Shown here one piece after another: positions 25,543 to 35,954 of a stretch of DNA of 64,000 nt. Source of the stretch: Ruminiclostridium herbifermentans (GTDB lineage: Bacteria; Bacillota; Clostridia; Acetivibrionales; DSM-1351); contig NZ_CP061336.1 in assembly GCF_005473905.2 (NCBI RefSeq), forward strand, positions 2,348,501-2,412,500, written 5' to 3'. Each line of letters begins with the position of its first letter. The stretch's first letter is position 1. The position numbers and the translations under genes are program-made. The notes beneath the pieces are model-generated. The model did no database searches and had not been told where the DNA came from. It worked only from the letters and a program-made list of their open reading frames with translations.

Positions 25543-28098
25543 ATGAAGACGGGTAAAAAACTTAGTCGAACTATCGCTGCAGCACTATCCCTAGCAATAA
25601 CCGTAACAATTGCAACACCTGGTAATACTTCTGCGACTCTCAATGACAACAACCGAGGCGCTGATAAGCTATGGATGGCTATTAAGCAAATCACCGGAGT
25701 CTCAACAATTATGGATACTGGTGCGCATCCAGATGATGAGCGTAACTCTATGCTCGCCTATTGCCTATTGGAAAAAGGTGCTGAAACAGTTGTAGTAACA
25801 ACTACATATGGCGCAGGTGGTCAGAATGCTATAGGTAGCGAAGCTGGATTTGCCTATAGTGCAGTTCGTGCTAGAGAACTTCAAGAAGCTGTTGAGATGA
25901 TTGGTGGCGAACTTGTTGTTCTAAGTGAAGAATACGATAACACAGCAGTTGATTTCGGATTCTCAAAGCTAGGTGAAGAAGCACTAGCAATCTGGGACGT
26001 TGATAAGATTACTGAACGTATGGTACGTGCTATTCGTACATACAGACCTGACGTAATTTTCAACTCAGCAAACAATGTTCTTTCTGAACATGGTCAGCAT
26101 CAAGCTACTAACATAATTACAGCTGAGGCATTCAAAAAAGCTGCTGACCCAAAAGCATATCCAGATCAGATAACAAAAGAAGGCTTACGTCCATATCAAG
26201 CTAAGAAGCTGTATGATACAGGAACAGCAGATGATCATACTGCAAAAATGGACTACAAAAAGTATAATGAAATTCTTGGCTTAACATATGAGCAGTTTGG
26301 ACAGAATTCACGTTACTTACATATTTCTCAGAGTATGGGTAAAGTACAAGATGTAACTGCAAATGCTGTTTCATATCACAAACTTATTCAAACAACTCTT
26401 GACAAAAAAATACCTGACAAAGAAGAAGATATGTTTGATGGCATTGAAATGACATATAATGATTTAGCTGCAAACTATTTCAAAACTAAAGATGTTTATA
26501 GATTATTAAATAAACTTCAGGACGATGCTGATGATATAGTTGCTGCATATCCAAACTATACTAAAGTAACAAGTGCAACTCATGACATGATAGATGATAT
26601 AAATTCTGGACTTAAAACAATAAAAAATTCTAAGTTATCAGAAGAAGAAAAATATGATTTAACATTTAGACTTAACACTAAATTAAAACAACTTTATAAA
26701 GTAAGTGAACAGAGCTCAAGCCTTATTGCAACTATCACACCAGCTTCATATGAAGTTGCAAAGGGACAAAGCACAAAGGTAACTGTACAATTATTCAATG
26801 GTGGAAATAGCAATATTAAAGACCTCAGTGTTAAGCTTAACACTCCAGCTGGTTGGAAAGTTACAGCTCCAAAAGAAACAACTGCTTCAAAGATTAATTA
26901 TAATAGTGCTGTAAAATTCGAATATGAAGTATCAATTCCTAAGGATGCAGATTACTTCCACCCATATGCAAAGGTTCCAATGACAGCAACTGTTAGCTAC
27001 AAAATTGATGGTGTTACTGCAGAAACAACTATTGAACCAAACAAATTATTTGCTGTAATGCCTGAATACTCATTACAGTTATCACCTGAAAACTTTGTGC
27101 TTAATACAACTGTATCAAGTACAACTATTCCTGTAACAGTTGGTGTTAGATCATATGTTACTGGTAAAACTTCAACAACTGTAACTCTTGATGTTCCAGC
27201 TGGTTGGAAGATTGAACCAAAGCAAGCAACTGTTGAGTTTACTGGAAGCAATCAAAATAAGACAGCTAACTTTACAATTACTCCTCCAGCTAATTTGAAG
27301 GAAGAAAGATTTGTAATAAAAGCAAAGGCTACAAGTTCAAATATGGTTAGCGATCAAACAGTACAAGTTATCAACTATGACCACATAGGAACAACTTATT
27401 ACCTCTATGATGCAGCTCTCAATGTACAGTCTGCAAAGATTACATTACCTCAAGGACTTAAAGTTGGTTACTTTGATTCAGGTAAAGATGAAGTTTATAA
27501 ATACTTAAAGCAGATAGGTATGAATGTAACAGTACTTGGTGACAATGACGTAATGTATGGAGATCTTTCAAAGTTTGACACTATTGTACTTGGAATTCGT
27601 GCTTATAGAGATAGCGATGCACTAATTACTGCAAATAACAGACTTCTTGATTTCGTTAAAAACGGTGGTAATTTGATTGTTAACTACAGCCAGAATAGCG
27701 CAGCTGATAGATGGGATCCAAGCTTCGCACCATACCCATTGAAAATTGGTTCACCTACTCTAACATGGCGTGTAGTTGAGGAAGATGCAAAGGTAACTAT
27801 CCTTGATCCTAATAATAAGGTGTTCAGTTATCCTAATAAAATTGTTGCATCTGACTGGGATGGATGGGTTCAAGAACGTAGTATCTACAACATTTCAGAA
27901 GCTGACCCTAAATATACAAAATTAATTTCTGCAATTGATAAGGGTTCTGATATAGTACAAGACGGTCAGTGGTTAACAACTAACTATGGTAAGGGTGTTT
28001 ACACTTATACATCAGTAGTTTGGTACCGTCAGATACAGCAGGCTATGGCACCTGGTGCTTACCGTATGTTCGTAAATATGCTTGCACAGAAGCAATAA
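25543..28098 (+). CDS. Secreted LmbE/PIG-L-type N-acetylglucosamine deacetylase with NEW3 domains
   Basis: 851 residues: signal peptide (about 1-32), PIG-L/LmbE deacetylase domain with GAHPDDE (about 61-67), GAGGQNAIG and the distal HGQHQAT zinc site, then NEW3-type beta domains (KGQSTKVTVQLFNGG and VPAGWKIEPK) and a C-terminal Rossmann-like domain (KNGGNLIVNY). Family members remove acetyl groups from GlcNAc-containing molecules using zinc. Export and the amino-sugar regulators nearby suggest action on extracellular GlcNAc polymers or conjugates. The start follows AAAGGAGAG and a strong terminator ends the unit. The substrate is not known. Confidence 0.82.
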   Translation: MKTGKKLSRTIAAALSLAITVTIATPGNTSATLNDNNRGADKLWMAIKQITGVSTIMDTGAHPDDERNSMLAYCLLEKGAETVVVTTTYGAGGQNAIGSEAGFAYSAVRARELQEAVEMIGGELVVLSEEYDNTAVDFGFSKLGEEALAIWDVDKITERMVRAIRTYRPDVIFNSANNVLSEHGQHQATNIITAEAFKKAADPKAYPDQITKEGLRPYQAKKLYDTGTADDHTAKMDYKKYNEILGLTYEQFGQNSRYLHISQSMGKVQDVTANAVSYHKLIQTTLDKKIPDKEEDMFDGIEMTYNDLAANYFKTKDVYRLLNKLQDDADDIVAAYPNYTKVTSATHDMIDDINSGLKTIKNSKLSEEEKYDLTFRLNTKLKQLYKVSEQSSSLIATITPASYEVAKGQSTKVTVQLFNGGNSNIKDLSVKLNTPAGWKVTAPKETTASKINYNSAVKFEYEVSIPKDADYFHPYAKVPMTATVSYKIDGVTAETTIEPNKLFAVMPEYSLQLSPENFVLNTTVSSTTIPVTVGVRSYVTGKTSTTVTLDVPAGWKIEPKQATVEFTGSNQNKTANFTITPPANLKEERFVIKAKATSSNMVSDQTVQVINYDHIGTTYYLYDAALNVQSAKITLPQGLKVGYFDSGKDEVYKYLKQIGMNVTVLGDNDVMYGDLSKFDTIVLGIRAYRDSDALITANNRLLDFVKNGGNLIVNYSQNSAADRWDPSFAPYPLKIGSPTLTWRVVEEDAKVTILDPNNKVFSYPNKIVASDWDGWVQERSIYNISEADPKYTKLISAIDKGSDIVQDGQWLTTNYGKGVYTYTSVVWYRQIQQAMAPGAYRMFVNMLAQKQ

Positions 28099-28121
28099 GA
28101 AATAATAAGATAAATTAGGTT

Positions 28122-28165
28122 AAAGGAGCTGTACACAGTTATTAAACTGTGACAGCTCCTTTTTT
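28122..28165 (+). terminator. Strong rho-independent terminator after the deacetylase gene
   Basis: AAAGGAGCTGT pairs with ACAGCTCCTTT around an inner stem CACAGTT/AACTGTG, followed by a T-run. Confidence 0.92.
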
Positions 28166-28330
28166 GTGTCCCTATATCATCTTTATAGCTCAACATCAAT
28201 AAAAGGAATATTCGCCTCTGGAGACGAAGTACTTGTGTTAAAACAGTAGTAGCAACAGTAAGTCATTCAGAACATGTAGCATATTAAACTGACAAATATC
28301 TGCAAAGCAAATAAATAGTGCTATCTTATT

Positions 28331-28498
28331 CTATCTGAAAAGAATACCTCTAATCAAGAGGACATGCTTGCCATTCTTTAACAAGCGGCAATACTTTGTC
28401 AGTAATTCGGCTGAGTCCTTGATAGGATTTTCTCGTAAAAATTCTCCTATCAATGCTCAGTGCCTTTTCCTTTCGGGACTTTCATTCCTTCTTACCAT
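28331..28498 (-). pseudogene. Short remnant, possibly of an IS256-type transposase N terminus
   Basis: From an ATG at 28498 after TTTGGAGG the frame reads MVRRNESPERKRH, a TGA, then ALIGEFLRENPIKDSAELLT and on to a TAG at 28331. The style recalls the N-terminal part of IS256-family transposases, but this is weak. Just upstream (about 28503-28550) AAACCTCCAAATTGAT pairs with ATCAATTTGAAGGTTT. The rest of 28166-28707 shows no gene. Confidence 0.35.
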
Positions 28499-28707
28499 AA
28501 AAAAACCTCCAAATTGATATATTTATTCTAACATCAATTTGAAGGTTTAAACAAATTTTAAACGGTCTCATAGGAAAGCTACAAATAAAGCCTATAGCTA
28601 ATAAATTTACCTAGAACCAACATCCTAGAGATATTGCAATAACCATACATCCTAAAATTGCAATAACAATTGCAAATATAATATCATAAGTGTCTTTATA
28701 AGGCTAT

Positions 28708-30714
28708 CTATACTTTGAATTTTGAAACAAGCTGGATTAGCATATTGGATTTTTCCTTTGCCAATTCTGCATTTTCTTTTACTACATTTGACATTTGCGT
28801 AATTGATGCTGCACCCTGTGCAATATTGGATGCTCCCTGAGCCTCTTCATTTGCTGAACTCGATATTTCATCAATTGCCTTAACCATATTTTGCATAGAG
28901 GCAAGCAGTTCTTCTGAGGTAGCACTAAAATCACTTACAATATCGCTTATATTAGCTGAACTTTCATTATATTGCTCACTTGAACTAACTAAATACTCGT
29001 AATCTAGCATTACCTTTTTATCAATAAAGTCCATAATTTCTCCAGAACTGCTTGATAGAACTTGTACTGCTTCTAAAATAACATTTGCTACTTCCTGAAT
29101 TCTTGATACTGTTGCCTTTGAACCTTCAGCCAATTTTCTTATTTCATCAGCAACAACTGCAAAACCTTTTCCAGCCTCTCCAGCCCTTGCTGCTTCTATT
29201 GATGCGTTTAGTGCTAATAGATTTGTTTGAGTAGTTATATCTAGTATAGACTGTGAAAGTACATGTATCTGGTCTACTGCTTTTGATTGTTCAATGGCAT
29301 TCTGCAAATCAGCTTTATTTCTAACATAAATCTCCATTGCAGTTTCTTTGGATGATATTGCATTTTTCTTCATCTCACCAGACATAGTGCTTACATTATT
29401 TGCTGTGATTGTGCCTTCATGTGCTTTTGTAGCAATGGACTCTATTGCTGCTTCTATCTCTTCAGCAGTAGCATTCATTTCTTCTGTAGAAGCAGCAGTC
29501 TGTTCTGTTCCTGCTGACATTTCTTGAGTGGTAGAAGATATTTCCTCTATTTTAAAATTAAGTTCATCAACTTCAGAATTTATACTAGTAAGCATCTGGC
29601 TAACGTCTGATGATTTGTTTATAACATCCGTTATAATGCTTCGTAATGATTTTTGCATAGATTCCATAGATTTAGCCAAAACGCCAATTTCGCTTTGATT
29701 TTTCGTGTACTTCTTTGGTACCTCTTTTGAGAAATCTCCTTCTGCTAAAATCTTCATATGATTAGTGGCTAATTCTATAGGTTTACAAAAACCTTTAGCA
29801 ATAATATATGTTAATAATAAACTTACTAAGAGAAATGCAATGGAAATATTCATAATAATTTTTAATAGATGACTTACCTTTTCCATAGCTACAGACTTTG
29901 GTATGGTTATGGCAAGGGACCAATCAGTTCCGCTTACTGGTGAATAGGCTGCATATTTATCACCATTATATTCATACTCGCCAACTCCTGACTTTCCCTC
30001 TGTCATTTCTTTCATAAATGCCGCCATTTGCTCAAGAGATGAATCTTTTTCAACTTCAGTAAATACATTGTAGTATTCAAAAACTAGATTTTTATCCTTA
30101 TGGGCAACAGTAGTTCCATTCTTATTAATCATAAAGGCTGATGAGTCTTCCCCAAACTTAATATTACTTACTAAATTGCTTAACTCATTGCTGTCGCGTA
30201 CAGAAAGCACTACTCCAATTATATTTCCTTGATTATCCTTAATAGGAACTGCAAATGCAACTACCACACCATTTGTTACCTTACTTATAAATGGATCGGA
30301 AGCTGTACGCTGGCCAGAAGAAGCCTTTATATAATAGTCTAAATCACTGACATCAGCTTCAGCACCCAAAGTGGTATGGCCAATTGCTTCATTATCAACA
30401 TATCACATCCATAAATAACCATTTCTTTCAGCTTCTTGTTTTAGAAATGCGAGTTTTTCACTTACAAGCACATTAGGATCCTTTATAACATCCAATTGAG
30501 CATATGCTTCAACTAAATTAAGTTCACTTGCAACATTACTTGAAATAACTTCCGCAGCCTCTTGTGTTACTAGCATAAGAGATTCATCTATTTTTGATGA
30601 CAGTGCATCAGATGAAGTATAATATGCAACACTTCCAAGGCCGATACACAGAACAAAAATCAACATTCCAAAATACAAAGTTAAATTAGTTTTAATACTT
30701 TTTAGTTTTATCAT
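28708..30714 (-). pseudogene. Methyl-accepting chemotaxis protein interrupted by one in-frame TGA
   Basis: One continuous frame of about 668 codons broken only by a TGA at 30403-30405 (codon 104). Before it: a membrane segment (about 13-33) and the start of a Cache sensor domain ending GYLWM. After it: the rest of the sensor, a second membrane segment, HAMP, and the signalling domain with [23 protein letters not shown] to TGA by a single C-to-T change would explain it. Recoding or sequencing error are alternatives. The 3' part alone would lack its first membrane anchor. Confidence 0.82.
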
Positions 30715-31019
30715 AGATTCCCTCCTGTAAAGTCAAACTATATATTGGTTAACATAATTATATCACGGTTTAAAAATAAATGTCGAAATTTAGTGTAATT
30801 CCAAATATTACAACTGATAAAAACTCAATAAGTTTACTTTTAGCTATAATGAATAACTTATTTATAACATTTAATAATTCCTAATCCCTATTCTTTACAC
30901 AAGTAATAAAAAACCGCATAATACTTCGTTTTATTATAAAAAACGGATAGTACCATGCGGTAAGATTTAATTATTTAAATTATTAAATTATTGAATTATT
31001 AAATAATCAATGTTCTGAA
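30715..31019. other. Intergenic region, contains only the listed terminator
   Basis: An AT-rich gap between the receptor start and the ArgH-like stop. Apart from the hairpin at 30911-30962 I see nothing in it. Confidence 0.5.
30911..30962 (-). terminator. Terminator of the long catabolic operon
   Basis: ACCGCAT and ATGCGGT close a hairpin with further pairing of flanking AATACT/AGTACC and an inner stem. On the minus strand TTTTTTATT follows. It lies about 60 bases after the ArgH-like stop. Confidence 0.75.
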
Positions 31020-32528
31020 TTAAGAAATAACTGTAGCTACTGTTTCTTGCAGTTTCTCATCTGAAGATTTTAATTTATCAATAAATTTATTATATAACTG
31101 CTGATTGTTATTAAGTGACTCTAATCTCTTTTCTAGCATTCTTTCTGTTTCAATTGGAGCAGGTCCTCCAGTAATAGTTCTAACATAAACAAAATTAACA
31201 GGATCGAGTGCCTTTTCTATTTCGTCAACCTCAAGATCAATAGGTTTTCCCAGTATTTCTTCTGAAATATCAGCAATAATCTGAGGAGTAATATCCTTTG
31301 CCTTTTTCTCATGTTTCACCATATATTTTACAATTGTACTTGTAATCCTATGACTATGGCGGAAGGATAATCCCTTGTCTCTAACCAATATATCTGCTAA
31401 TTCAGTTGCTGTAATAAATCCCTCGTGTGCTCTTTCAAGCAGAAGCTTCTTATTTACATCTAATGTTGTAAAAACAGAACTAAGCATTTTTAACGCTCTG
31501 ATTGTATATTTTATTGAATCATACAAATGAGGTTGTAATTGTTCCTCTGTATCAACTATATCTCCAAATGGAGTATTATGAAGAATATCAAATACACATT
31601 TTGATTCTGCAATAGCTTTGCTAATAGCAGGCCTTGTTTGTTCAAGGGAGGATGGATTTCTTTTTTGAGGCATTATACTACTGACTTGAACATAAGGATC
31701 AGATAGATAAAATACATTGAATTCCTTTGTACAAAAATCTAATGTATCCTTCATAAATCTTGACAAGCTAGTGTTCATAATCATAAGAGCAGATGCGCAT
31801 TCTGTAAGATAATCACATCCTGCAATTCCGTCATAGGAATTTTCTACAAGTCCATCAAAGCCTAATAATTCAGCAGTCCTTTGTCTGTTAATTGGGAAAC
31901 CTGTAGTTGTAATGGCTGCAGCACCTAATGGACTTTGATTTATGGTATTATACAAGTGCACCAACCTGTCAAAGTCTCTTTCCAATGAATCTTGGTATGC
32001 AAGAATATAATGAGCCAAAGTTGTAGGTTGTGCCGGCTGAGTATGTGTATATGCAGGCATAATAGTTTCTATATTTTCTTTAGCAAGTGAAAGCAATACT
32101 TGTCTAAAAATATTCAAGGCTTCCATTACTTCGAGAACCTTTTCTCTAAGTACCATACGGAATTCACATATATCTATATCATTTCTGCTTCTTGCAATAT
32201 GCAATCTTCCAGCAGTATCCTTACCAATTAAGTTCTCAAGTTCATGTTCTATCATAAAAAACATATCTTCATAGGATGGATCGTATTGCCTATCACTCAT
32301 ATCCATCAAATCTATTTTTTTTAATCCCGATAATATTTCCTTTGCTTCATGCTTTGTAATAATATTTTGCTCAAATAACATTACGGCATGAGCCTTACTT
32401 ATTTGAATAAAAGGTTTTGCGTAATAGTTTTTTTGTGTATCAAATATCGGTGCCAAAACACAATCCTGAAAAGTTTTGCCTGGAAAATGTGTACCGTCCA
32501 TCTGTTCAACATATTCTCTTGTGTACAT
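31020..32528 (-). CDS. Argininosuccinate-lyase-like enzyme (ArgH/fumarase superfamily)
   Basis: 502 residues. The superfamily signature SSIMPQKRNPSSLE (flexible loop with catalytic Ser) is intact, as are ARSRND near residue 120 and YTHTQPAQPTTLAHY (catalytic His region). Such enzymes release fumarate from succinyl-amine compounds. Genuine ArgH usually sits with argG; here it is the last gene of a sugar-transport operon, so a different catabolic substrate is likely. The ATG at 32528 follows AAGGAGGAATTC, 11 bases after the ROK gene stop. Confidence 0.82.
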   Translation of the reverse strand: MYTREYVEQMDGTHFPGKTFQDCVLAPIFDTQKNYYAKPFIQISKAHAVMLFEQNIITKHEAKEILSGLKKIDLMDMSDRQYDPSYEDMFFMIEHELENLIGKDTAGRLHIARSRNDIDICEFRMVLREKVLEVMEALNIFRQVLLSLAKENIETIMPAYTHTQPAQPTTLAHYILAYQDSLERDFDRLVHLYNTINQSPLGAAAITTTGFPINRQRTAELLGFDGLVENSYDGIAGCDYLTECASALMIMNTSLSRFMKDTLDFCTKEFNVFYLSDPYVQVSSIMPQKRNPSSLEQTRPAISKAIAESKCVFDILHNTPFGDIVDTEEQLQPHLYDSIKYTIRALKMLSSVFTTLDVNKKLLLERAHEGFITATELADILVRDKGLSFRHSHRITSTIVKYMVKHEKKAKDITPQIIADISEEILGKPIDLEVDEIEKALDPVNFVYVRTITGGPAPIETERMLEKRLESLNNNQQLYNKFIDKLKSSDEKLQETVATVIS

Positions 32529-32539
32529 AGAATTCCTCC

Positions 32540-33682
32540 TTAATAAAAGCTGATACCGTATTTTTTTGCTAACACTGATCCCACACACCCCAAAACACCT
32601 GCATTATCTTCCAGTTCAGAAAGAACTATTTCTGTTTTTACAGGGGTGAGTCTGGACACTTCTTTTCTAATTGACAATAGTAAACCCAATCCAGCCTTTG
32701 AAACGCCACCACCAATAATAACTGCTTGAGGACTGAGTACACTAACTATATTTGCAATTCCCATACTTAAATATTCAGTCATTTCATTTACTGCTTCAAT
32801 ACACTCAATATCATTATGTGATGCTTTTTCAAAAACTTCCTTACAACTTATACCAAACTTTCTTTCTATTGCACTTCCGGAAGCAACACTTTCAAAATAT
32901 CCATATGCATCAGGTGTATATTTCTCTGTTTGCAGAGCATCCTTTGATAGTACGAGATACCCAATTTCCCCACCTGTATAATTGTGGCCTCTATAAATTT
33001 TATTATCTATTATAATGCCACTTCCAATACCATCTCCAATAGATATAAATACACAGTTATTGTATTCTTTACCTACACCTAACCATTTTTCTCCATAAAC
33101 CGCCATATTAACATCATTGTCAATAAAAACATCTACGCCAAATTCTTTTTTTAGTACATCACATATAGGGAAATCTATCCAATCGAGTTTTGGAACAAAT
33201 CTAGCTATACCATTCTCAATATCAGCAGTACCAGGAATACCTACTCCAACTCCTATAATCTTGTCTCCTAAACCAAGATTTGCTGCCATTTTCTTTACAG
33301 TATTTATGATTAGATTTAAATAATCGTTACTATCGTAATTTTTTTTCTGTAGTACTTCTTTTATTAATATCCGTCCAGATAAATCGCATATTACACAGAT
33401 GCTTTTTGACGCACCTATATCAATACCAATAATATATCCTGCAGATGGGTTAAACACCAGTTCTATAGGTTTCCTTCCGCCAAGCTTTGTTGAAATACCT
33501 TCACCATTTTCCATTATAATATTTTCACTAAGTAATTCTTCAACGATAGATGAAACAGTTGATTTACTTAAATTAGTTAGAGTTGAAATTGCAGCTCTGG
33601 ATATTGATTTTTTTTTAACAATCAGCGAAAGAACAGTATTTCTATTCATTACCTTTATATATTCTGGTGTTCCCTTTATCAT
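32540..33682 (-). CDS. ROK-family transcriptional repressor
   Basis: 380 residues. An N-terminal helix-turn-helix (AISTLTNLSKSTVSSI), then GGRKPIELVF and a ROK kinase-like domain with IGIDIGASKS, DNDVNMAVYGE, IGDGIGSGI and YTGGEIGYLV. The usual ROK zinc cysteines are not seen. It lies inside the operon between the desulfidase-like and ArgH-like genes and is probably the local sugar-sensing regulator. The start has GAAGGAGAG. Confidence 0.87.
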   Translation of the reverse strand: MIKGTPEYIKVMNRNTVLSLIVKKKSISRAAISTLTNLSKSTVSSIVEELLSENIIMENGEGISTKLGGRKPIELVFNPSAGYIIGIDIGASKSICVICDLSGRILIKEVLQKKNYDSNDYLNLIINTVKKMAANLGLGDKIIGVGVGIPGTADIENGIARFVPKLDWIDFPICDVLKKEFGVDVFIDNDVNMAVYGEKWLGVGKEYNNCVFISIGDGIGSGIIIDNKIYRGHNYTGGEIGYLVLSKDALQTEKYTPDAYGYFESVASGSAIERKFGISCKEVFEKASHNDIECIEAVNEMTEYLSMGIANIVSVLSPQAVIIGGGVSKAGLGLLLSIRKEVSRLTPVKTEIVLSELEDNAGVLGCVGSVLAKKYGISFY

Positions 33683-33743
33683 TTCTTGACTCTCCTTCTT
33701 AATTACACATATCTACTATTTTATAACATTTATTATAGAATTT

Positions 33744-35006
33744 CTACTTTTTCTGTGCGCTGAGAATCTCTAACATTATGTTGTCTGCTTCCTTCATACC
33801 TAAATTATTTATAAGTCCGATATTTCGGATATTTTCATCTATATCATCTGTAATAATACCACAGCCTGTTCGTATTCCATTTTTATTCATGGCCATATTT
33901 GCGCTTATTACTGCGCACTCAGCTGCAAAGCTAACCTTAAAGGCACAGCTTTCCTTTGCACCATCACAGAGCATACCACCAATACTTCCTATGACAGTAT
34001 TTATCGCATTTTCAGCTTCTTCCAAGCCACCTCCAAGTAGATAAGTGATTGCAGCAGCAGCTCCAGCTGCTCCGGCAACTGCTGTTCCACACATTACAGT
34101 AAGACGGTTCATTTGACTTTTAATATAAATTGAAGTTAATATGGAAATGCATATTGCAGTCTGTCTTTCATGTTGTGTCTTTTTTAGTGCATCACATACT
34201 GCAGATACTGTTAGAATGCTCAATATACCGAGATTTCCGCTGCCAGCTACGCTAACTATTTGAAACCTCTCTCCTGACATTCTCATTTTAGAAGCATTTA
34301 GCACATAAATACGAGCAAGATTTGATAAATCATTAACAGAAATGTAATCCAGTTGAGCTAGATTTTGAATATATTTTTTTGTTTCCTCTGACATTGCATG
34401 AGTTGCTGCCTTTTTATTGATATCCTCATATTTCAATATTTTGTCATCCATTATTTGTCCATTCACTGCATTATAGAAAAGATTTTGAAAATTCCAACCC
34501 TCATAAAAATACCTTTCATTTATTTTTTTTGGTTTAGAATGATATAATATCTCTTTGTTTTTTTCAATATGATATATCCAATCGTAGTCTCCCATTATTA
34601 CAACGTTAACATAAGATATATCACTTCTGCAGGTAACACTTATATAAAGTGGCTCATCTATATCAGAATAAACCACTTTTACAGGAATCCTATCTAAATA
34701 ATCCGAAACCTCATTTTGCATTTCTTGAGTTACTTCCCCTAATACAGCTAGCTTCAACTCTGGTTTTTTTATAATAGCACCAAGAATTGCAGCGTATTCG
34801 ATTCCAAACTTCTTTATAACAGGGATGCCTACATACACAGCATTTTTGTAAATATTTTTACTTAGAACGATATCAATGCTCTTTAAATCTCCATCAAGAA
34901 TTGCTGCTGCTTGAGAAGATGCAAAAGCTATCGCACCAGGATCAGTGCATCCCATTGTCATTTTAATTTCGTTTTCTAAAATACTGCGTATACTTTCATC
35001 CATCAT
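33744..35006 (-). CDS. L-cysteine-desulfidase-like / UPF0597 (serine-dehydratase-alpha-like) protein
   Basis: 420 residues. It has MGCTDPGAIAF near the N terminus, TVMCGTAVAGAAGA and the late MLCDGAKESCAFK, whose cysteines hold the [4Fe-4S] cluster in characterised family members such as E. coli CyuA (YhaM) and archaeal cysteine desulfidase. Expected chemistry is beta-elimination from cysteine or a like amino acid. Its start overlaps the amidohydrolase stop (TAATG), so the two are translationally coupled, with GGAGG just before. Confidence 0.82.
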   Translation of the reverse strand: MMDESIRSILENEIKMTMGCTDPGAIAFASSQAAAILDGDLKSIDIVLSKNIYKNAVYVGIPVIKKFGIEYAAILGAIIKKPELKLAVLGEVTQEMQNEVSDYLDRIPVKVVYSDIDEPLYISVTCRSDISYVNVVIMGDYDWIYHIEKNKEILYHSKPKKINERYFYEGWNFQNLFYNAVNGQIMDDKILKYEDINKKAATHAMSEETKKYIQNLAQLDYISVNDLSNLARIYVLNASKMRMSGERFQIVSVAGSGNLGILSILTVSAVCDALKKTQHERQTAICISILTSIYIKSQMNRLTVMCGTAVAGAAGAAAAITYLLGGGLEEAENAINTVIGSIGGMLCDGAKESCAFKVSFAAECAVISANMAMNKNGIRTGCGIITDDIDENIRNIGLINNLGMKEADNIMLEILSAQKK

Positions 35007-35950
35007 TATTCCTCCAGCCTTAACAATCTAGCAATATTGTCTCTGAATATAAGCTTTAATTCATCCTGTTTCATACCTAATTCAATACAATCTTTACGTT
35101 GTTCGTCATAATACTGCTTGACAAATCCTCTGGGAAACCATTCAGAGTCAGTACCAAATATTATCCTCTCAGGACCAATTGTTTCATAATATTTTTTAAA
35201 AAGATCCTTAACAGTTAACGGATATGGCATCCAACGAACCCATTGATTACTACCAGATGTATCAACATAAATATTTGGGCAGACCCATGCTAGCTGTAAT
35301 AATTCTTGAGGATGTCCACAACCAAAATGAGGTATGATAAAAGATATATCAGGATGCGCTCTTGCTACATCGTGTATCACCATTGGATTGATATTAACAT
35401 GTGTAGCAAGTCCACCAGCTGCACCCAATATTCCGAAATGAATTAGAACAGGGATTTCATATTTTTCTGCTACTTTCCAAATTGGTTCAAGAGAAGTATC
35501 ATTTATTTTTCCGGGTAAATCTGGTGCTAATATTTTATACCCCTTCAATCCCTGTTCAGAAATAGCAAATTCTAATTTTTCGGCAGCATCTATTTCAAAA
35601 GGATTATGATGCGCATACCCAATAAAATGTTCGGGATGGCTTTGAATAATTTTACTTAAAATTTCATTGTTTCCGCCCGTTACAAAAACCAGCTTTTCAA
35701 TATTGTGCTTTTTCATTTCTTCAAGCCAACGAACAGATGTTGTATTTACATCATCATCTGCTGGTTGCCTCTGTGGGAAATCCCAAGCCTGTGCCCATTT
35801 CTTGCTTTGATATTGGTTTTTAGATTGAAGTTTCAGCCATTTTTCTTTGCCATATTGCTCTATATATTGTTTTTCAAATTCTAAAATATCGTATCCTTTT
35901 ACGTCAAAATGTACATGTGAATCAATCATTTTAAATTCCAATTTTTTCAC
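35006..35950 (-). CDS. Metal-dependent amidohydrolase (amidohydrolase-2 family)
   Basis: About 314 residues, TIM-barrel hydrolase or decarboxylase. Ligands visible are DSHVH near the N terminus, LIHFG (about residue 170), PHFGCGHPQ (about 208) and the late GTDSEW Asp. The substrate is unknown. The annotated start is a GTG that overlaps the GAGGGTG ribosome site; a TTG nine bases later or the ATG at 35929 may be the true start. It follows the ABC permease by a few bases. Confidence 0.8.
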   Translation of the reverse strand: MKKLEFKMIDSHVHFDVKGYDILEFEKQYIEQYGKEKWLKLQSKNQYQSKKWAQAWDFPQRQPADDDVNTTSVRWLEEMKKHNIEKLVFVTGGNNEILSKIIQSHPEHFIGYAHHNPFEIDAAEKLEFAISEQGLKGYKILAPDLPGKINDTSLEPIWKVAEKYEIPVLIHFGILGAAGGLATHVNINPMVIHDVARAHPDISFIIPHFGCGHPQELLQLAWVCPNIYVDTSGSNQWVRWMPYPLTVKDLFKKYYETIGPERIIFGTDSEWFPRGFVKQYYDEQRKDCIELGMKQDELKLIFRDNIARLLRLEE

Positions 35951-35954
35951 CCTC

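Noticed and set aside
30403-30405. TGA in the first receptor as a selenocysteine codon
   Set aside because: Receptors are not known selenoproteins, no selenocysteine-insertion hairpin is apparent after it, and the second receptor has a TAA in a similar role, so nonsense mutation is simpler.
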